8,746 nt of DNA from contig JAJDES010000343.1 in the NCBI GenBank assembly GCA_029259675.1, positions 1-8,746 of the forward strand. The letters run 5' to 3'. This stretch comes from Planctomycetota bacterium. GTDB taxonomy: Bacteria; Planctomycetota; UBA1135; GCA-002686595. This document shows, piece after piece, positions 1 through 6,710 of this stretch (its first letter is position 1; the number at the start of each line of letters is the position of its first letter). The notes under the pieces are model-generated. The model ran no database searches, was not told where the DNA came from, and saw only the letters and a list, made by a program, of their open reading frames with translations. Both the position numbers and the translations under genes were made by a program.

Positions 1-1
1 G

Positions 2-1168
2 GACGGCGATCTCGATCTTTATGTCGTGAATTACGTTTGGGCTCCTCCGGGTTGCTTTCGCGAAATGGGCCAGCCGCAGGGCTTCGAATCCTATCCGCAC
101 CCCGATCGCTTCAGGGCCACACCCGACCGGCTCTATCGCAACGGGGGGCGCGGCGATTTTTCGGATATTAGCGCGGCTTCGGGCGTCTCCACCGCACCGG
201 GCAAGGGGCTGGGCGTTGTCGTTACTGACATCGATATAGACGGTTTCTGTGACCTCTATGTTGCCAATGACTCAACGCCCAACTTTCTATTTCACAACCT
301 AGGCGGCGCCCTTTTCGAGGAAATCGCCCAGGAACTCGGCTGCGCCTTTAACGAGGATGGGCGCAGCGAGGCGGGAATGGGAATCGATACCGCCGATGTG
401 GACGAAGATGGGGACTTCGATCTAATGATGACCCATCTCGATCAGGAGACCAATACGCTCTATTCGAACGAATGCAGCTCGAGTTCTGCGCAACGGGGAT
501 TCCGAGATGTTTCGGCGCGCTCGGGAATGGCGCTGGAAAGCCGGCCCTTGGTGGGCTTCGGTCTCGTCTTTCAGGACTTGGACTGCGACGGCGATCAAGA
601 CTTGTTCGTGGCCAATGGTCACATCATCGACAACATCGCCGCTTATTCCGGCAGCGAGAGTCACCCTCAACCCAACCAACTCTTCCTCAACGACGGCGCC
701 GGTAAGTTCCGTCTTTTGCCCTTTGAAATGTCCGGTGTGGATCCAGACCGCAGGAGCGTTTCGCGCGGTTGCGCGGTGGGAGATTTCAACGCTGACGGAG
801 CCGCGGACATCCTGGTGGGCGGCAACGGAGAGGGACCGGAGCTCTACCTGGGAAATGCAGCCGGCAGCGGTGATTTGCGCCTGCGCTTGCGCGGACCCAA
901 GGGCAATCCAAGCGGCCTTGGTGCCAGTATTCAGCTCAACCTCAAAGATGGCTCGAGCCTGCTGCGGCGCATGGAGCGAGCTCGCTCCTACGCCAGCTCT
1001 TCGGAGCCCGTCTTGATCACGGGCTTGCCGGCCGCCGTGAGCGATGTCAGCGTGCTTTGGCCGGGCGGGAATTGGGAGCGTTTCTCCGTAACGGAGTTTT
1101 ACGGGGATCAAATCCTCAGCGTGGGGAGCGGCTCCACAATAGATCCGTCGCAGACCCAGGGAAACTGA
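2..1168 (+). CDS. CRTAC1-like FG-GAP/VCBS repeat protein with C-terminal ASPIC/UnbV domain (5' partial)
   Basis: The reading frame is open from the first complete codon at base 2 (DGDLDLYVVNY), a typical calcium-loop repeat, so the gene begins left of the window. The GTG at 26 is internal. The visible 388 residues carry FG-GAP/VCBS calcium loops at about residues 1-8, 76-86 (DIDIDGFCDLY), 132-142 (DVDEDGDFDLM), 192-202 (DLDCDGDQDLF) and 261-271 (DFNADGAADIL). They fit blades of a beta-propeller. Residues 291-363 resemble the ASPIC/UnbV domain, with the NPSGLGA turn and a VLWPGG strand, but the usual HFGLG signature is replaced by a VLITGL segment. Proteins of this family are normally exported and are thought to mediate binding or adhesion; no enzyme activity is established. 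The gene ends with TGA and converges on the glycosyltransferase gene. The signal peptide cannot be judged because the N-terminus is missing. It is a paralogue of the gene at 3251-4936 and shares its domain order. Confidence 0.93.
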   Translation, partial: DGDLDLYVVNYVWAPPGCFREMGQPQGFESYPHPDRFRATPDRLYRNGGRGDFSDISAASGVSTAPGKGLGVVVTDIDIDGFCDLYVANDSTPNFLFHNLGGALFEEIAQELGCAFNEDGRSEAGMGIDTADVDEDGDFDLMMTHLDQETNTLYSNECSSSSAQRGFRDVSARSGMALESRPLVGFGLVFQDLDCDGDQDLFVANGHIIDNIAAYSGSESHPQPNQLFLNDGAGKFRLLPFEMSGVDPDRRSVSRGCAVGDFNADGAADILVGGNGEGPELYLGNAAGSGDLRLRLRGPKGNPSGLGASIQLNLKDGSSLLRRMERARSYASSSEPVLITGLPAAVSDVSVLWPGGNWERFSVTEFYGDQILSVGSGSTIDPSQTQGN

Positions 1169-1169
1169 G

Positions 1170-1202
1170 GCTCATTCCATTCTCGAGGGAGGAATGCTGA
1201 GC
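1170..1202. terminator. Possible bidirectional terminator hairpin between convergent genes
   Basis: An imperfect inverted repeat lies two bases after the stop of the plus-strand CRTAC1-like gene and 26 bases beyond the stop of the converging glycosyltransferase gene. GCTCA (1170-1174) pairs with TGAGC (1198-1202), and TTCC (1175-1178) pairs with GGAA (1191-1194). There is a three-base bulge and a 12-base loop. The position suits a shared terminator, but neither strand has a T-tract after the stem, so intrinsic termination is weakly supported. Confidence 0.3.
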
Positions 1203-1228
1203 GGGTGGTTGGCAGCAGCGGCGCATCC

Positions 1229-3031
1229 CTAGCGCGAAGATTCTGTTTCCGGGTCGGTTCCCGGGAGCGGAGGGTTGACCCTATAAATGTCGAAGGTCGG
1301 TCCCAATCGCTCGAGTTCGAGCATGAGCGCGGCCATGCGGTCACCGAAGTACGTTGGAGTGCTGGCCGCTTGCTCGGAGGACTTGCGAGGAGAAATGCGT
1401 TGCACGCGCTCTCCCATGCGTTGCAGTACTTCCGCGAACAGTTCGTACATGGGTTGACCGGGGCGCACGGTCAAGAGGACCCATTGAGCACCGCTTTGCC
1501 GAATCCTACGCCGCAGTTTGGCGCGACTTGGTATTTCACCGAGCTTGTTGGGCAGATCGTTCAAGTCCACGTCCATGGGCTGTGCCGTCCACGTGCGCAA
1601 CCCCTTGCCGCGCGGACTGTGCAGATGCCGAAACCATGGCATGCGGCGATGAATTTCAATCAGGGCGCTCCCGTCTTCCACCTGTGGCTGGGGCAGGTCG
1701 ATCGGCAGTGGCAACAAAATCAGCGGATTGACCAGGAAAAGTTCCGATGGCTCAAGATTGCTTTCCAACCACGCAGCCGTTTGTTGAGTCGTGTCCTCCC
1801 GTCCGCGCAATAGGGTCGCTCGGCCCACAACCCACGACGGGGCTGTCAGTGCGGCAAATGCGATGGCAAGGGTCGCCGGTTTGGAGCAGCCGAGTGCCCT
1901 CGTCAGAGCCTGCAATCCAAAGGCCGCCAGCAGCGCAAGGTACGGCAAGAGCGGAATCAAAAAGCGTTCGAAGGTGCGTTGGAAAAGACACAACACGAGC
2001 AGGTATGGAAGCGCGAAGGCCAAAGCAATTGCGAAATGTCGCTGTTGCTGGACACTCGGAGGGAGTGCGGCCTGGGTGCGTCGCCCGCGCAACAATCGGG
2101 TGCCGGCCATCGCGAGCCCAAGCCCTCCTAGAATGAACAGTGCGGGATCCCAACCCCAAAGGGAATTCAACACGCGCACGACTCCGCCGCCGTCGAACCA
2201 TTCGCTTTGACCAAAGGCTCGATGGGGAAGCTTGGTGCCCAATTGAGCTTTGTTCTCTGCCGCAAACGGCAAGTAGGGGCGCAGGCCTGGGATCAGGAAG
2301 GGATAAGTAAATAGTCCCAGTAGCCCAATGGGTACGGCGGCCAAAAGGAAGGCCTTTGCGCGCTGCGCCAAGTTGTCGCGAGCGAGCCACAGGGCCAGGG
2401 CCAGGGGCGGAAGTACAAAGGCTCCGTTGTGCAGGCAGCCGATCGCGAGTCCCGCTGCACATCCCGCCCAAAGCACAACAAGCGTTCCACGGCGATCGGA
2501 CACAAGCATGGCGGCCAAGACGGCAATGAGCGCCAAGCTGCCTTCGGGAGCGTGGGGCCGCGCCTGTTGAGAGAAGCCCAAGTGCAGCAGACTTGTGGCG
2601 ACAAAGCTGGCGGCAACAAGAGACCATCCAGCGCTGATGAATCGTTTGGCCAACAAAAAAGTTGCCGGAACGGCGAGGCTGGCCAAGAGCGCGACCAAAA
2701 GCCGTAGGGTAAGCAAGGGGGCCGCTGCGAACTGCAAGTGCTGCGCTGTTCCCGCACCGCCGGCGGGTGGGTCCGCCTGGGGTAAGCACTGGGCCAGGCG
2801 CGGCAACAGATGCGGGTACTTGCCGTATAGGCGCGACTCCAGCGCGGTATGGATGACACCGGATTCAATCAGGCGCCATTCATCGACCAAGTAGGAGTCA
2901 GGTTCCGGATAGTGCGGCAGGAAGCGCTCAAGCCCGTGTAGGCGCATGCCCAGCGCTGCAAGGGTCAGCAGAGCCAAGCCGAGCCAGATGACTCGATTGG
3001 ATTGGGCCGGACTCGGCATGGGCGTGGACAT
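1229..3031 (-). CDS. GT-C fold membrane glycosyltransferase, GT39/ArnT-like
   Basis: A polytopic membrane protein of about 600 residues. A first transmembrane helix (about residues 14-30) is followed by RLHGLERFLPHYPEPDSYLVDE. This corresponds to the first extracytoplasmic loop of GT39/GT83 enzymes, whose acidic residues act in catalysis and metal binding. About ten more hydrophobic segments follow between residues 105 and 404. They include the FERFLIPLLPYLALLAA stretch often seen near the last helices of this superfamily. Residues from about 405 to the end are mostly hydrophilic and probably form an extracytoplasmic domain. Such enzymes move a sugar from a lipid-phosphate carrier to a protein or lipid acceptor outside the membrane; substrate and acceptor cannot be read here. 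The start is uncertain: GTG at 3034, ATG at 3031 (used here) and ATG at 3019 share the frame, and an in-frame TGA lies at 3061-3059. The first two starts lie in the 14-bp repeat array, and none has a Shine-Dalgarno sequence. It lies between two CRTAC1-like genes. Confidence 0.85.
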   Translation of the reverse strand: MSTPMPSPAQSNRVIWLGLALLTLAALGMRLHGLERFLPHYPEPDSYLVDEWRLIESGVIHTALESRLYGKYPHLLPRLAQCLPQADPPAGGAGTAQHLQFAAAPLLTLRLLVALLASLAVPATFLLAKRFISAGWSLVAASFVATSLLHLGFSQQARPHAPEGSLALIAVLAAMLVSDRRGTLVVLWAGCAAGLAIGCLHNGAFVLPPLALALWLARDNLAQRAKAFLLAAVPIGLLGLFTYPFLIPGLRPYLPFAAENKAQLGTKLPHRAFGQSEWFDGGGVVRVLNSLWGWDPALFILGGLGLAMAGTRLLRGRRTQAALPPSVQQQRHFAIALAFALPYLLVLCLFQRTFERFLIPLLPYLALLAAFGLQALTRALGCSKPATLAIAFAALTAPSWVVGRATLLRGREDTTQQTAAWLESNLEPSELFLVNPLILLPLPIDLPQPQVEDGSALIEIHRRMPWFRHLHSPRGKGLRTWTAQPMDVDLNDLPNKLGEIPSRAKLRRRIRQSGAQWVLLTVRPGQPMYELFAEVLQRMGERVQRISPRKSSEQAASTPTYFGDRMAALMLELERLGPTFDIYRVNPPLPGTDPETESSR

Positions 3032-3117
3032 CACGGCGTGGACATCAGGGCGTGGGCATCAGGGCGTGGACATCTGGGCGTGGGCATCTGGGCGTGGGCA
3101 TTCGGGCCTGGACTTCG
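3020..3117. repeat. 14-bp tandem repeat array, seven units
   Basis: Seven head-to-tail copies of a 14-bp unit, plus-strand consensus GGGCGTGGRCATCW, start at 3020, 3034, 3048, 3062, 3076, 3090 and 3104. Units 1-6 differ from the consensus at two positions or fewer. Unit 7 (GGGCCTGGACTTCG) is degenerate. Position 9 varies A/G, and the last base changes from A (units 1-3) to T (units 4 and 5), so units 2-3 and 4-5 look like copies of a 28-bp dimer. On the minus strand the first six units each contain an ATG, and units 1-3 read TGATG, an overlapping stop and start. The array covers the likely translation start of the glycosyltransferase and its upstream region. Because 14 is not a multiple of three, the unit frame rotates and is unlikely to encode a repeat peptide. 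Confidence 0.93.
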
Positions 3118-3250
3118 TGGAGCAGCTGCGGGCGCAGCCAGGCCGCGGCCGGGATGCAACTCTGCTACATGCGTCGCCATTTAGCTCGTGGGGAATGCGT
3201 TACGCCTTAAATCGTTGCTCCTCAGTGGTGGCGGCTTGCGATTGTGGAGT
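3118..3250. other. Intergenic leader between the second CRTAC1-like gene and the repeat array
   Basis: This is non-coding sequence between the TGA of the CRTAC1-like gene and the 14-bp repeats. It contains a short hairpin, GCTGC (3125-3129) with GCAGC (3134-3138) around a GGGC loop, and a perfect 10-bp palindrome GGCCGCGGCC at 3141-3150. The stems are short and followed by no T-tract, so they are not called terminators. No recognisable -35/-10 pair was found on the minus strand, although a promoter for the glycosyltransferase could lie here. Confidence 0.35.
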
Positions 3251-4936
3251 TCAAAGCTCAGCCACGAAGTGCGTGCCTGTGGGAACGGATTCAAACAAAC
3301 GGGTGCTGCCGTCGGGCCATTCGACAAAGATATCGACGACGCTGGCCGCACCCAAACCAAAGTGCAATTGGGGCGCATGGCTGGAGAGATAGCTGTCTCC
3401 ACTGGCCAGTACCCTCGTTTGGGTTCCCAGCTCGTGGCGCACTTGCACCCTGGCGCCAAGGGCGGCATAGCCGCCCCGTTGGCTTTTCACTTCGACGACC
3501 AAGCTGGAGCCAAGTTTGGGCGCGTCGTTGCGCAGGAGCCTCAAATCTCCGCCGTTGGAAGTGATCAAGATGTCCACGTCTCCGTCGCGATCCACATCTC
3601 CCTTTGCCAAGCCTCGACCGACGTGGGGGACAAGGAAGCTTGGACCGGCTCGGGCACTGAAATCGACAAACGGAACCTTTGAATCGACTGCGGAATTAGG
3701 AATAGCAGTGTTCAAGAAAAATTGATCGCACTCCGCATAGAGATTCCAGGGCTTCTTGCGCGGGTGGTTGGGACTCAGGGCTCCCCGGGCAATGCGTCCA
3801 TTGGCAACGATCAGGTCGAGATCGCCATCGTGTTCGGCGTCGAGAGCGGCAACACCGAAGCCGGTGCGATCAAAGCTCGGGGCGTGTAGCCCGGACGCTT
3901 CGGTTTCGTCGCGGAATTGGCCCTGTCCGTCTCCCTGGTAAAGCGTGTGGGTTTCATCGACCAGGTGAGTGAGGAAAAGGTCTAGTTGCTCATCTCCGTT
4001 GAGGTCCTCAGCAACGATGCCCATGCTCGCTTCGGCGGCGCCGCCCATGTTGAGCGCCAACCTCGCTTCCCTTGCTCGCTCTTCAAAATGAGCGGAGCCG
4101 TCATTGATCCAAAGGTGATTGGCAACGGCGTCATTGGCGACGAACACGTCCGGCTGTCCATCTTGGTTGAAATCGCGCACGCAAACTCCCAAACCAAAGG
4201 CCGGAGCCACGGAGGTGAGACCGGCGCGCTCACTTCGGTCCTCAAAGCTCCCGTCCCCAAGGCTGAGCAGCAAGATGTCCGCTTGCGCGTCGAAGTGGGT
4301 CAAGGGCCCGCAGTACTCGATGGCACCATCCTGGTTGCGGCAGGACTTCTGCGAATGCCTCGGGTGCTGCATGTAGTTGGCGACGTAAATGTCGAGCATG
4401 CCGTCGCCATTGAGATCTGCGAAGGCCGCCGAGCTGCCCCAACCTGTATCGCCGATTTGCGCGGCAGCGGTCTGATCGGTGAAGCGCCCGGAGTTGTTTC
4501 GCAACAGGCGGTCTTGTCCGAAATTCGTTAAGTACAAATCGGGCCAGCCGTCGGCATCGTAGTCGCCCGCGGCGACTCCCATCCCGAAACCGTTGTCGTC
4601 GGCACCCGCGGCCCGCTCGCACTCGCCAAAATTCAGTTGGCCGGATTGGCTCAATTGGTTTTCGAACAAGCGATTGCGTGCCGCAACAGGATCAAAGCCC
4701 GAATTCACGGTGTAGACATCCAAATCGCCATCGCAATCAAAATCGAATAGGGCGCAGCCCGCGCCCATGATTTCGGGCAGTTGGAAGCTGCCTTCAGCTC
4801 CATTGGCGTGGGTGCATTCCAAGCCCACGAGCTGGGCGATTTCGGGCCAATGGGGCGCAGCCGGTTCCGAGCACCCGATGCTGAGCATCGCTGTTGCGAG
4901 CAACGCAAATATAGCCGGTTGTGTATGCGTTGCCAT
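3251..4936 (-). CDS. CRTAC1-like FG-GAP/VCBS repeat probable lipoprotein with ASPIC/UnbV domain
   Basis: A complete 561-residue protein from the ATG at 4936. This start is preferred over the upstream in-frame ATG at 5062 because it begins directly at an export signal, a hydrophobic core (AIFALLATAML) followed by SIGC with Cys22 as the probable lipidated residue. The n-region has no Lys or Arg and position -3 is Ser, both slightly atypical. Seven calcium loops follow at about residues 65-74, 125-135, 174-184, 255-265, 310-320, 366-376 and 447-457, for example DLNGDGMLDIY, consistent with a seven-bladed beta-propeller. Residues 480-550 form a canonical ASPIC/UnbV domain with ALGARVQV, HFGLGAA and VEWPDGS. 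The family has no established enzymatic role; surface binding or matrix functions are presumed. The gene is 148 bases downstream of the aminopeptidase gene if both preferred starts and stops are right, and 219 bases upstream of the glycosyltransferase gene. Confidence 0.93.
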   Translation of the reverse strand: MATHTQPAIFALLATAMLSIGCSEPAAPHWPEIAQLVGLECTHANGAEGSFQLPEIMGAGCALFDFDCDGDLDVYTVNSGFDPVAARNRLFENQLSQSGQLNFGECERAAGADDNGFGMGVAAGDYDADGWPDLYLTNFGQDRLLRNNSGRFTDQTAAAQIGDTGWGSSAAFADLNGDGMLDIYVANYMQHPRHSQKSCRNQDGAIEYCGPLTHFDAQADILLLSLGDGSFEDRSERAGLTSVAPAFGLGVCVRDFNQDGQPDVFVANDAVANHLWINDGSAHFEERAREARLALNMGGAAEASMGIVAEDLNGDEQLDLFLTHLVDETHTLYQGDGQGQFRDETEASGLHAPSFDRTGFGVAALDAEHDGDLDLIVANGRIARGALSPNHPRKKPWNLYAECDQFFLNTAIPNSAVDSKVPFVDFSARAGPSFLVPHVGRGLAKGDVDRDGDVDILITSNGGDLRLLRNDAPKLGSSLVVEVKSQRGGYAALGARVQVRHELGTQTRVLASGDSYLSSHAPQLHFGLGAASVVDIFVEWPDGSTRLFESVPTGTHFVAEL

Positions 4937-5003
4937 TTGCGGCGCACCATTGGGGACCCGTCCACTTGGGCACCGGCGCCATTTCGTCGGCCTCGCTGCT
5001 GGG

Positions 5004-5034
5004 AGTCTTGCGTGCACTCCGCAGGCGGAAGACT
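5004..5034. other. Inverted repeat between the aminopeptidase and CRTAC1-like genes
   Basis: AGTCTT (5004-5009) is complementary to AAGACT (5029-5034). Inside it lies a second inverted repeat, TCCGC (5018-5022) and GCGGA (5025-5029). It sits about 50 bases past the aminopeptidase stop and about 70 bases before the preferred start of the CRTAC1-like gene. On the transcribed minus strand no T-run follows, so it is not a standard intrinsic terminator. It could be an mRNA leader structure or chance. If the upstream ATG at 5062 were used, it would be coding. Confidence 0.3.
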
Positions 5035-5084
5035 TGTTTGCAAGGTGCTCCGTCCAGGTCATGGATGCTCCGCGGCCGGTTGCC

Positions 5085-6560
5085 CTAGAGCCGACGCACG
5101 CACTCGCTCAAGAGTGCGACGCCGAAGCCCGTTCCGCGATCGCGCAGGAAGGCCGGGCCGGCCAGGTCCACATGGGCCCAACGCGCGTCTGTGTCGTCGA
5201 GTTGAGCATAGATGAATTGGCCGGCGCAGCTGGTTTGGGCATTCATTCGGTTCTTTACCGAGTTGCGCATGTCGGCCACGGGGCTTTTGAATTCGGATTG
5301 ATAAAATTCCGGCGCAAAGGGCAGCGCGTGGGTTAGGTCACCGCTGTCGCGACCGGAATCGATCAGCGTTTGTTCCAGCTCCCCGTCGTTGCTCATGACG
5401 GCCGCGTGGCGAATGCCCGTGGCCACCAACTGGGCTCCGGTCAGGGTGGCGGCGTCGATAACCGTGTCCGCTTTCATGTTGCGCACCGCGTAGCTGACAG
5501 CGTCGCCCAGCACCAGGCGACCCTCCGCGTCGGTGTTGTTGATTTCAACGGTGTGGCCCGAATGCATGTGCAAAATGTCGTCGGGCTTGGTCGCCAAGGG
5601 ACCGATCGCATTCTCCGCCAGGGCCAGGAGCAAGCTGATTTTGTGCTTCGGTCGCTCCTGGGCCAAAACGTGAAAGGCTCCAAGGACCGCGGCCGCTCCG
5701 CCCATGTCGGCTTTCATGCCCTCCATGCCCCCGCGCGCTTTGAGGTGCAAACCGCCCGTGTCATAGGTGATGCCCTTGCCGACCAAAGCGATGTGCCGGC
5801 GACCCTTGGCGCGACCGCTCGGGGTCAAGGTGGCCGTGAACAAACGGGGTCCGTTGATCGCGGCTTTGCCGACACCGTGAATCGCGCCCAATTTGGCTTT
5901 GACCAGCGCGGGCCCGTGCAGCTCCTTGAACTGCAGCCCTTCGATGGAGCCCAGCCACTTGCGAGCGGCTTTGGCGAAGGCTGTGGGGTGCAGCTCGCTG
6001 GGGGGCATGTCCACAAACTCGGCAGCCTTGCGCGTGGCGTCCAGGGTGGCGCGAACGCGGGCGGGAATCTTGAGCGGGGCGCCTGTTGTGTCCAGGGCCA
6101 GAATGGCCACCTTGCGAGTCTTTTTGGGGGCCGACTTCCAATCGGTGAGGTGCAGTGCGCGACCCAGCGCGTTGACCGCCGGCAAGAGGTGCGTTTCGTC
6201 TTCGAGGATTAGCAAGACGGCCGCCTGCTCTCGCCTTCCCAAACCGGCGCTTTGGGCCGTGTGCCCAATGGCCGCAGCGCGCGCGGGGCAGTTGTAGCGC
6301 GAGCCGCTGTCGGGCAAGACTGCGGCACTGATTTTCTCCAGTCCTTTGCCCTTGTCATCGATCAACAAACTCGATCCGACGCTTCCCAAGTCACCGGGAT
6401 TTTGACGCTTGCCGAGTGCTTGAAGCATGGCCGCCGCGCTCTTGGGCAGGGACCGGGACCACGGAGCGGGATTCCAACACCGCTTGGGTGCGAAGACAAT
6501 CAAGTTGCGGGCGCCCTTCAAAAGGGATGTTGCGTCGGTTGCGTAGCGCAGGGTAGTCAC
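5085..6560 (-). CDS. M17 leucyl aminopeptidase, NPEPL1-like subtype
   Basis: A metallo-aminopeptidase that removes N-terminal residues from peptides. No signal peptide is visible, so a cytoplasmic role in peptide turnover is likely. Counting from the GTG at 6560 (491 residues, the usual family length), the C-terminal catalytic domain has the GKGITYDTGG block with metal ligands Lys262 and Asp267, catalytic Lys274, KADMGG with Asp285, and NTDAEGR with Asp344, Glu346 and catalytic Arg348. All expected catalytic residues are present. The tail (ATLTGAQ, HAAVMSN, VADMRNSV, SCAGQFI, HVDLAGP, TGFGVALL) is closer to the NPEPL1-type branch than to E. coli PepA. The frame extends to another GTG at 6647. 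The extra 29 residues (proline-rich) do not resemble the family's N-domain, which begins near VTTLRYATD, so 6560 is preferred. Neither start has a Shine-Dalgarno sequence. The gene lies downstream of two amidohydrolase-like genes on the same strand. Confidence 0.95.
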   Translation of the reverse strand: MTTLRYATDATSLLKGARNLIVFAPKRCWNPAPWSRSLPKSAAAMLQALGKRQNPGDLGSVGSSLLIDDKGKGLEKISAAVLPDSGSRYNCPARAAAIGHTAQSAGLGRREQAAVLLILEDETHLLPAVNALGRALHLTDWKSAPKKTRKVAILALDTTGAPLKIPARVRATLDATRKAAEFVDMPPSELHPTAFAKAARKWLGSIEGLQFKELHGPALVKAKLGAIHGVGKAAINGPRLFTATLTPSGRAKGRRHIALVGKGITYDTGGLHLKARGGMEGMKADMGGAAAVLGAFHVLAQERPKHKISLLLALAENAIGPLATKPDDILHMHSGHTVEINNTDAEGRLVLGDAVSYAVRNMKADTVIDAATLTGAQLVATGIRHAAVMSNDGELEQTLIDSGRDSGDLTHALPFAPEFYQSEFKSPVADMRNSVKNRMNAQTSCAGQFIYAQLDDTDARWAHVDLAGPAFLRDRGTGFGVALLSECVRRL

Positions 6561-6629
6561 TTGAATTCGAAGAAGCGGCCCGTGGGAGGGAGCTTTGCGG
6601 GGCAGGGGGAAGGGCGGATGAAGGAACAG

Positions 6630-6642
6630 CGGCGATTCGCCG
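6630..6642. promoter_or_regulatory. Small inverted repeat upstream of the aminopeptidase gene
   Basis: CGGCGATTCGCCG is a 6-bp inverted repeat around a single central T. It is too tight to form a hairpin but has the symmetry of a dimeric protein-binding site. It lies 70-82 bases upstream of the preferred GTG start and about 70 bases after the stop of the preceding gene. No promoter elements were recognised beside it. If the alternative GTG at 6647 is the true start, the site is coding. It may be chance in GC-rich DNA. Confidence 0.2.
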
Positions 6643-6710
6643 TTCACGGATGCAGCGGGACTCGAACGAGGAGCAAGACTCGATATAGGAGCCCGGCGCG
6701 AATAAGGAAA

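Noticed and set aside
1752..2789. A 345-codon minus-strand frame inside the glycosyltransferase gene.
   Set aside because: It is an alternate frame of the membrane protein gene, with low-complexity Arg/Ser/Pro-rich translation and no domain. The 601-codon frame has clear transmembrane and family signatures.
3020..3117. The repeat array as a CRISPR array or a coding tandem-repeat peptide.
   Set aside because: Units are 14 bp with no spacers. The length is not a multiple of three, so the frame rotates, and in-frame stops occur on the minus strand.
4937..5062. A 42-residue N-terminal extension of the second CRTAC1-like protein from the ATG at 5062.
   Set aside because: It would bury the lipoprotein signal inside the protein and has no domain-like features. 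The ATG at 4936 begins directly at the signal peptide.
5370..6212. A 280-codon open frame on the plus strand, antisense to the aminopeptidase gene.
   Set aside because: Its translation shows no recognisable domain and it lies opposite a well-supported M17 gene. Long antisense frames are expected in GC-rich coding DNA.
6650..6672. GCGGGACTCGAACGAGG resembles the T-arm of a tRNA read on the minus strand.
   Set aside because: The five bases before TTCGAGT (CCTCG) do not pair with the five after (CCCGC), and no acceptor, D or anticodon arms can be drawn nearby.
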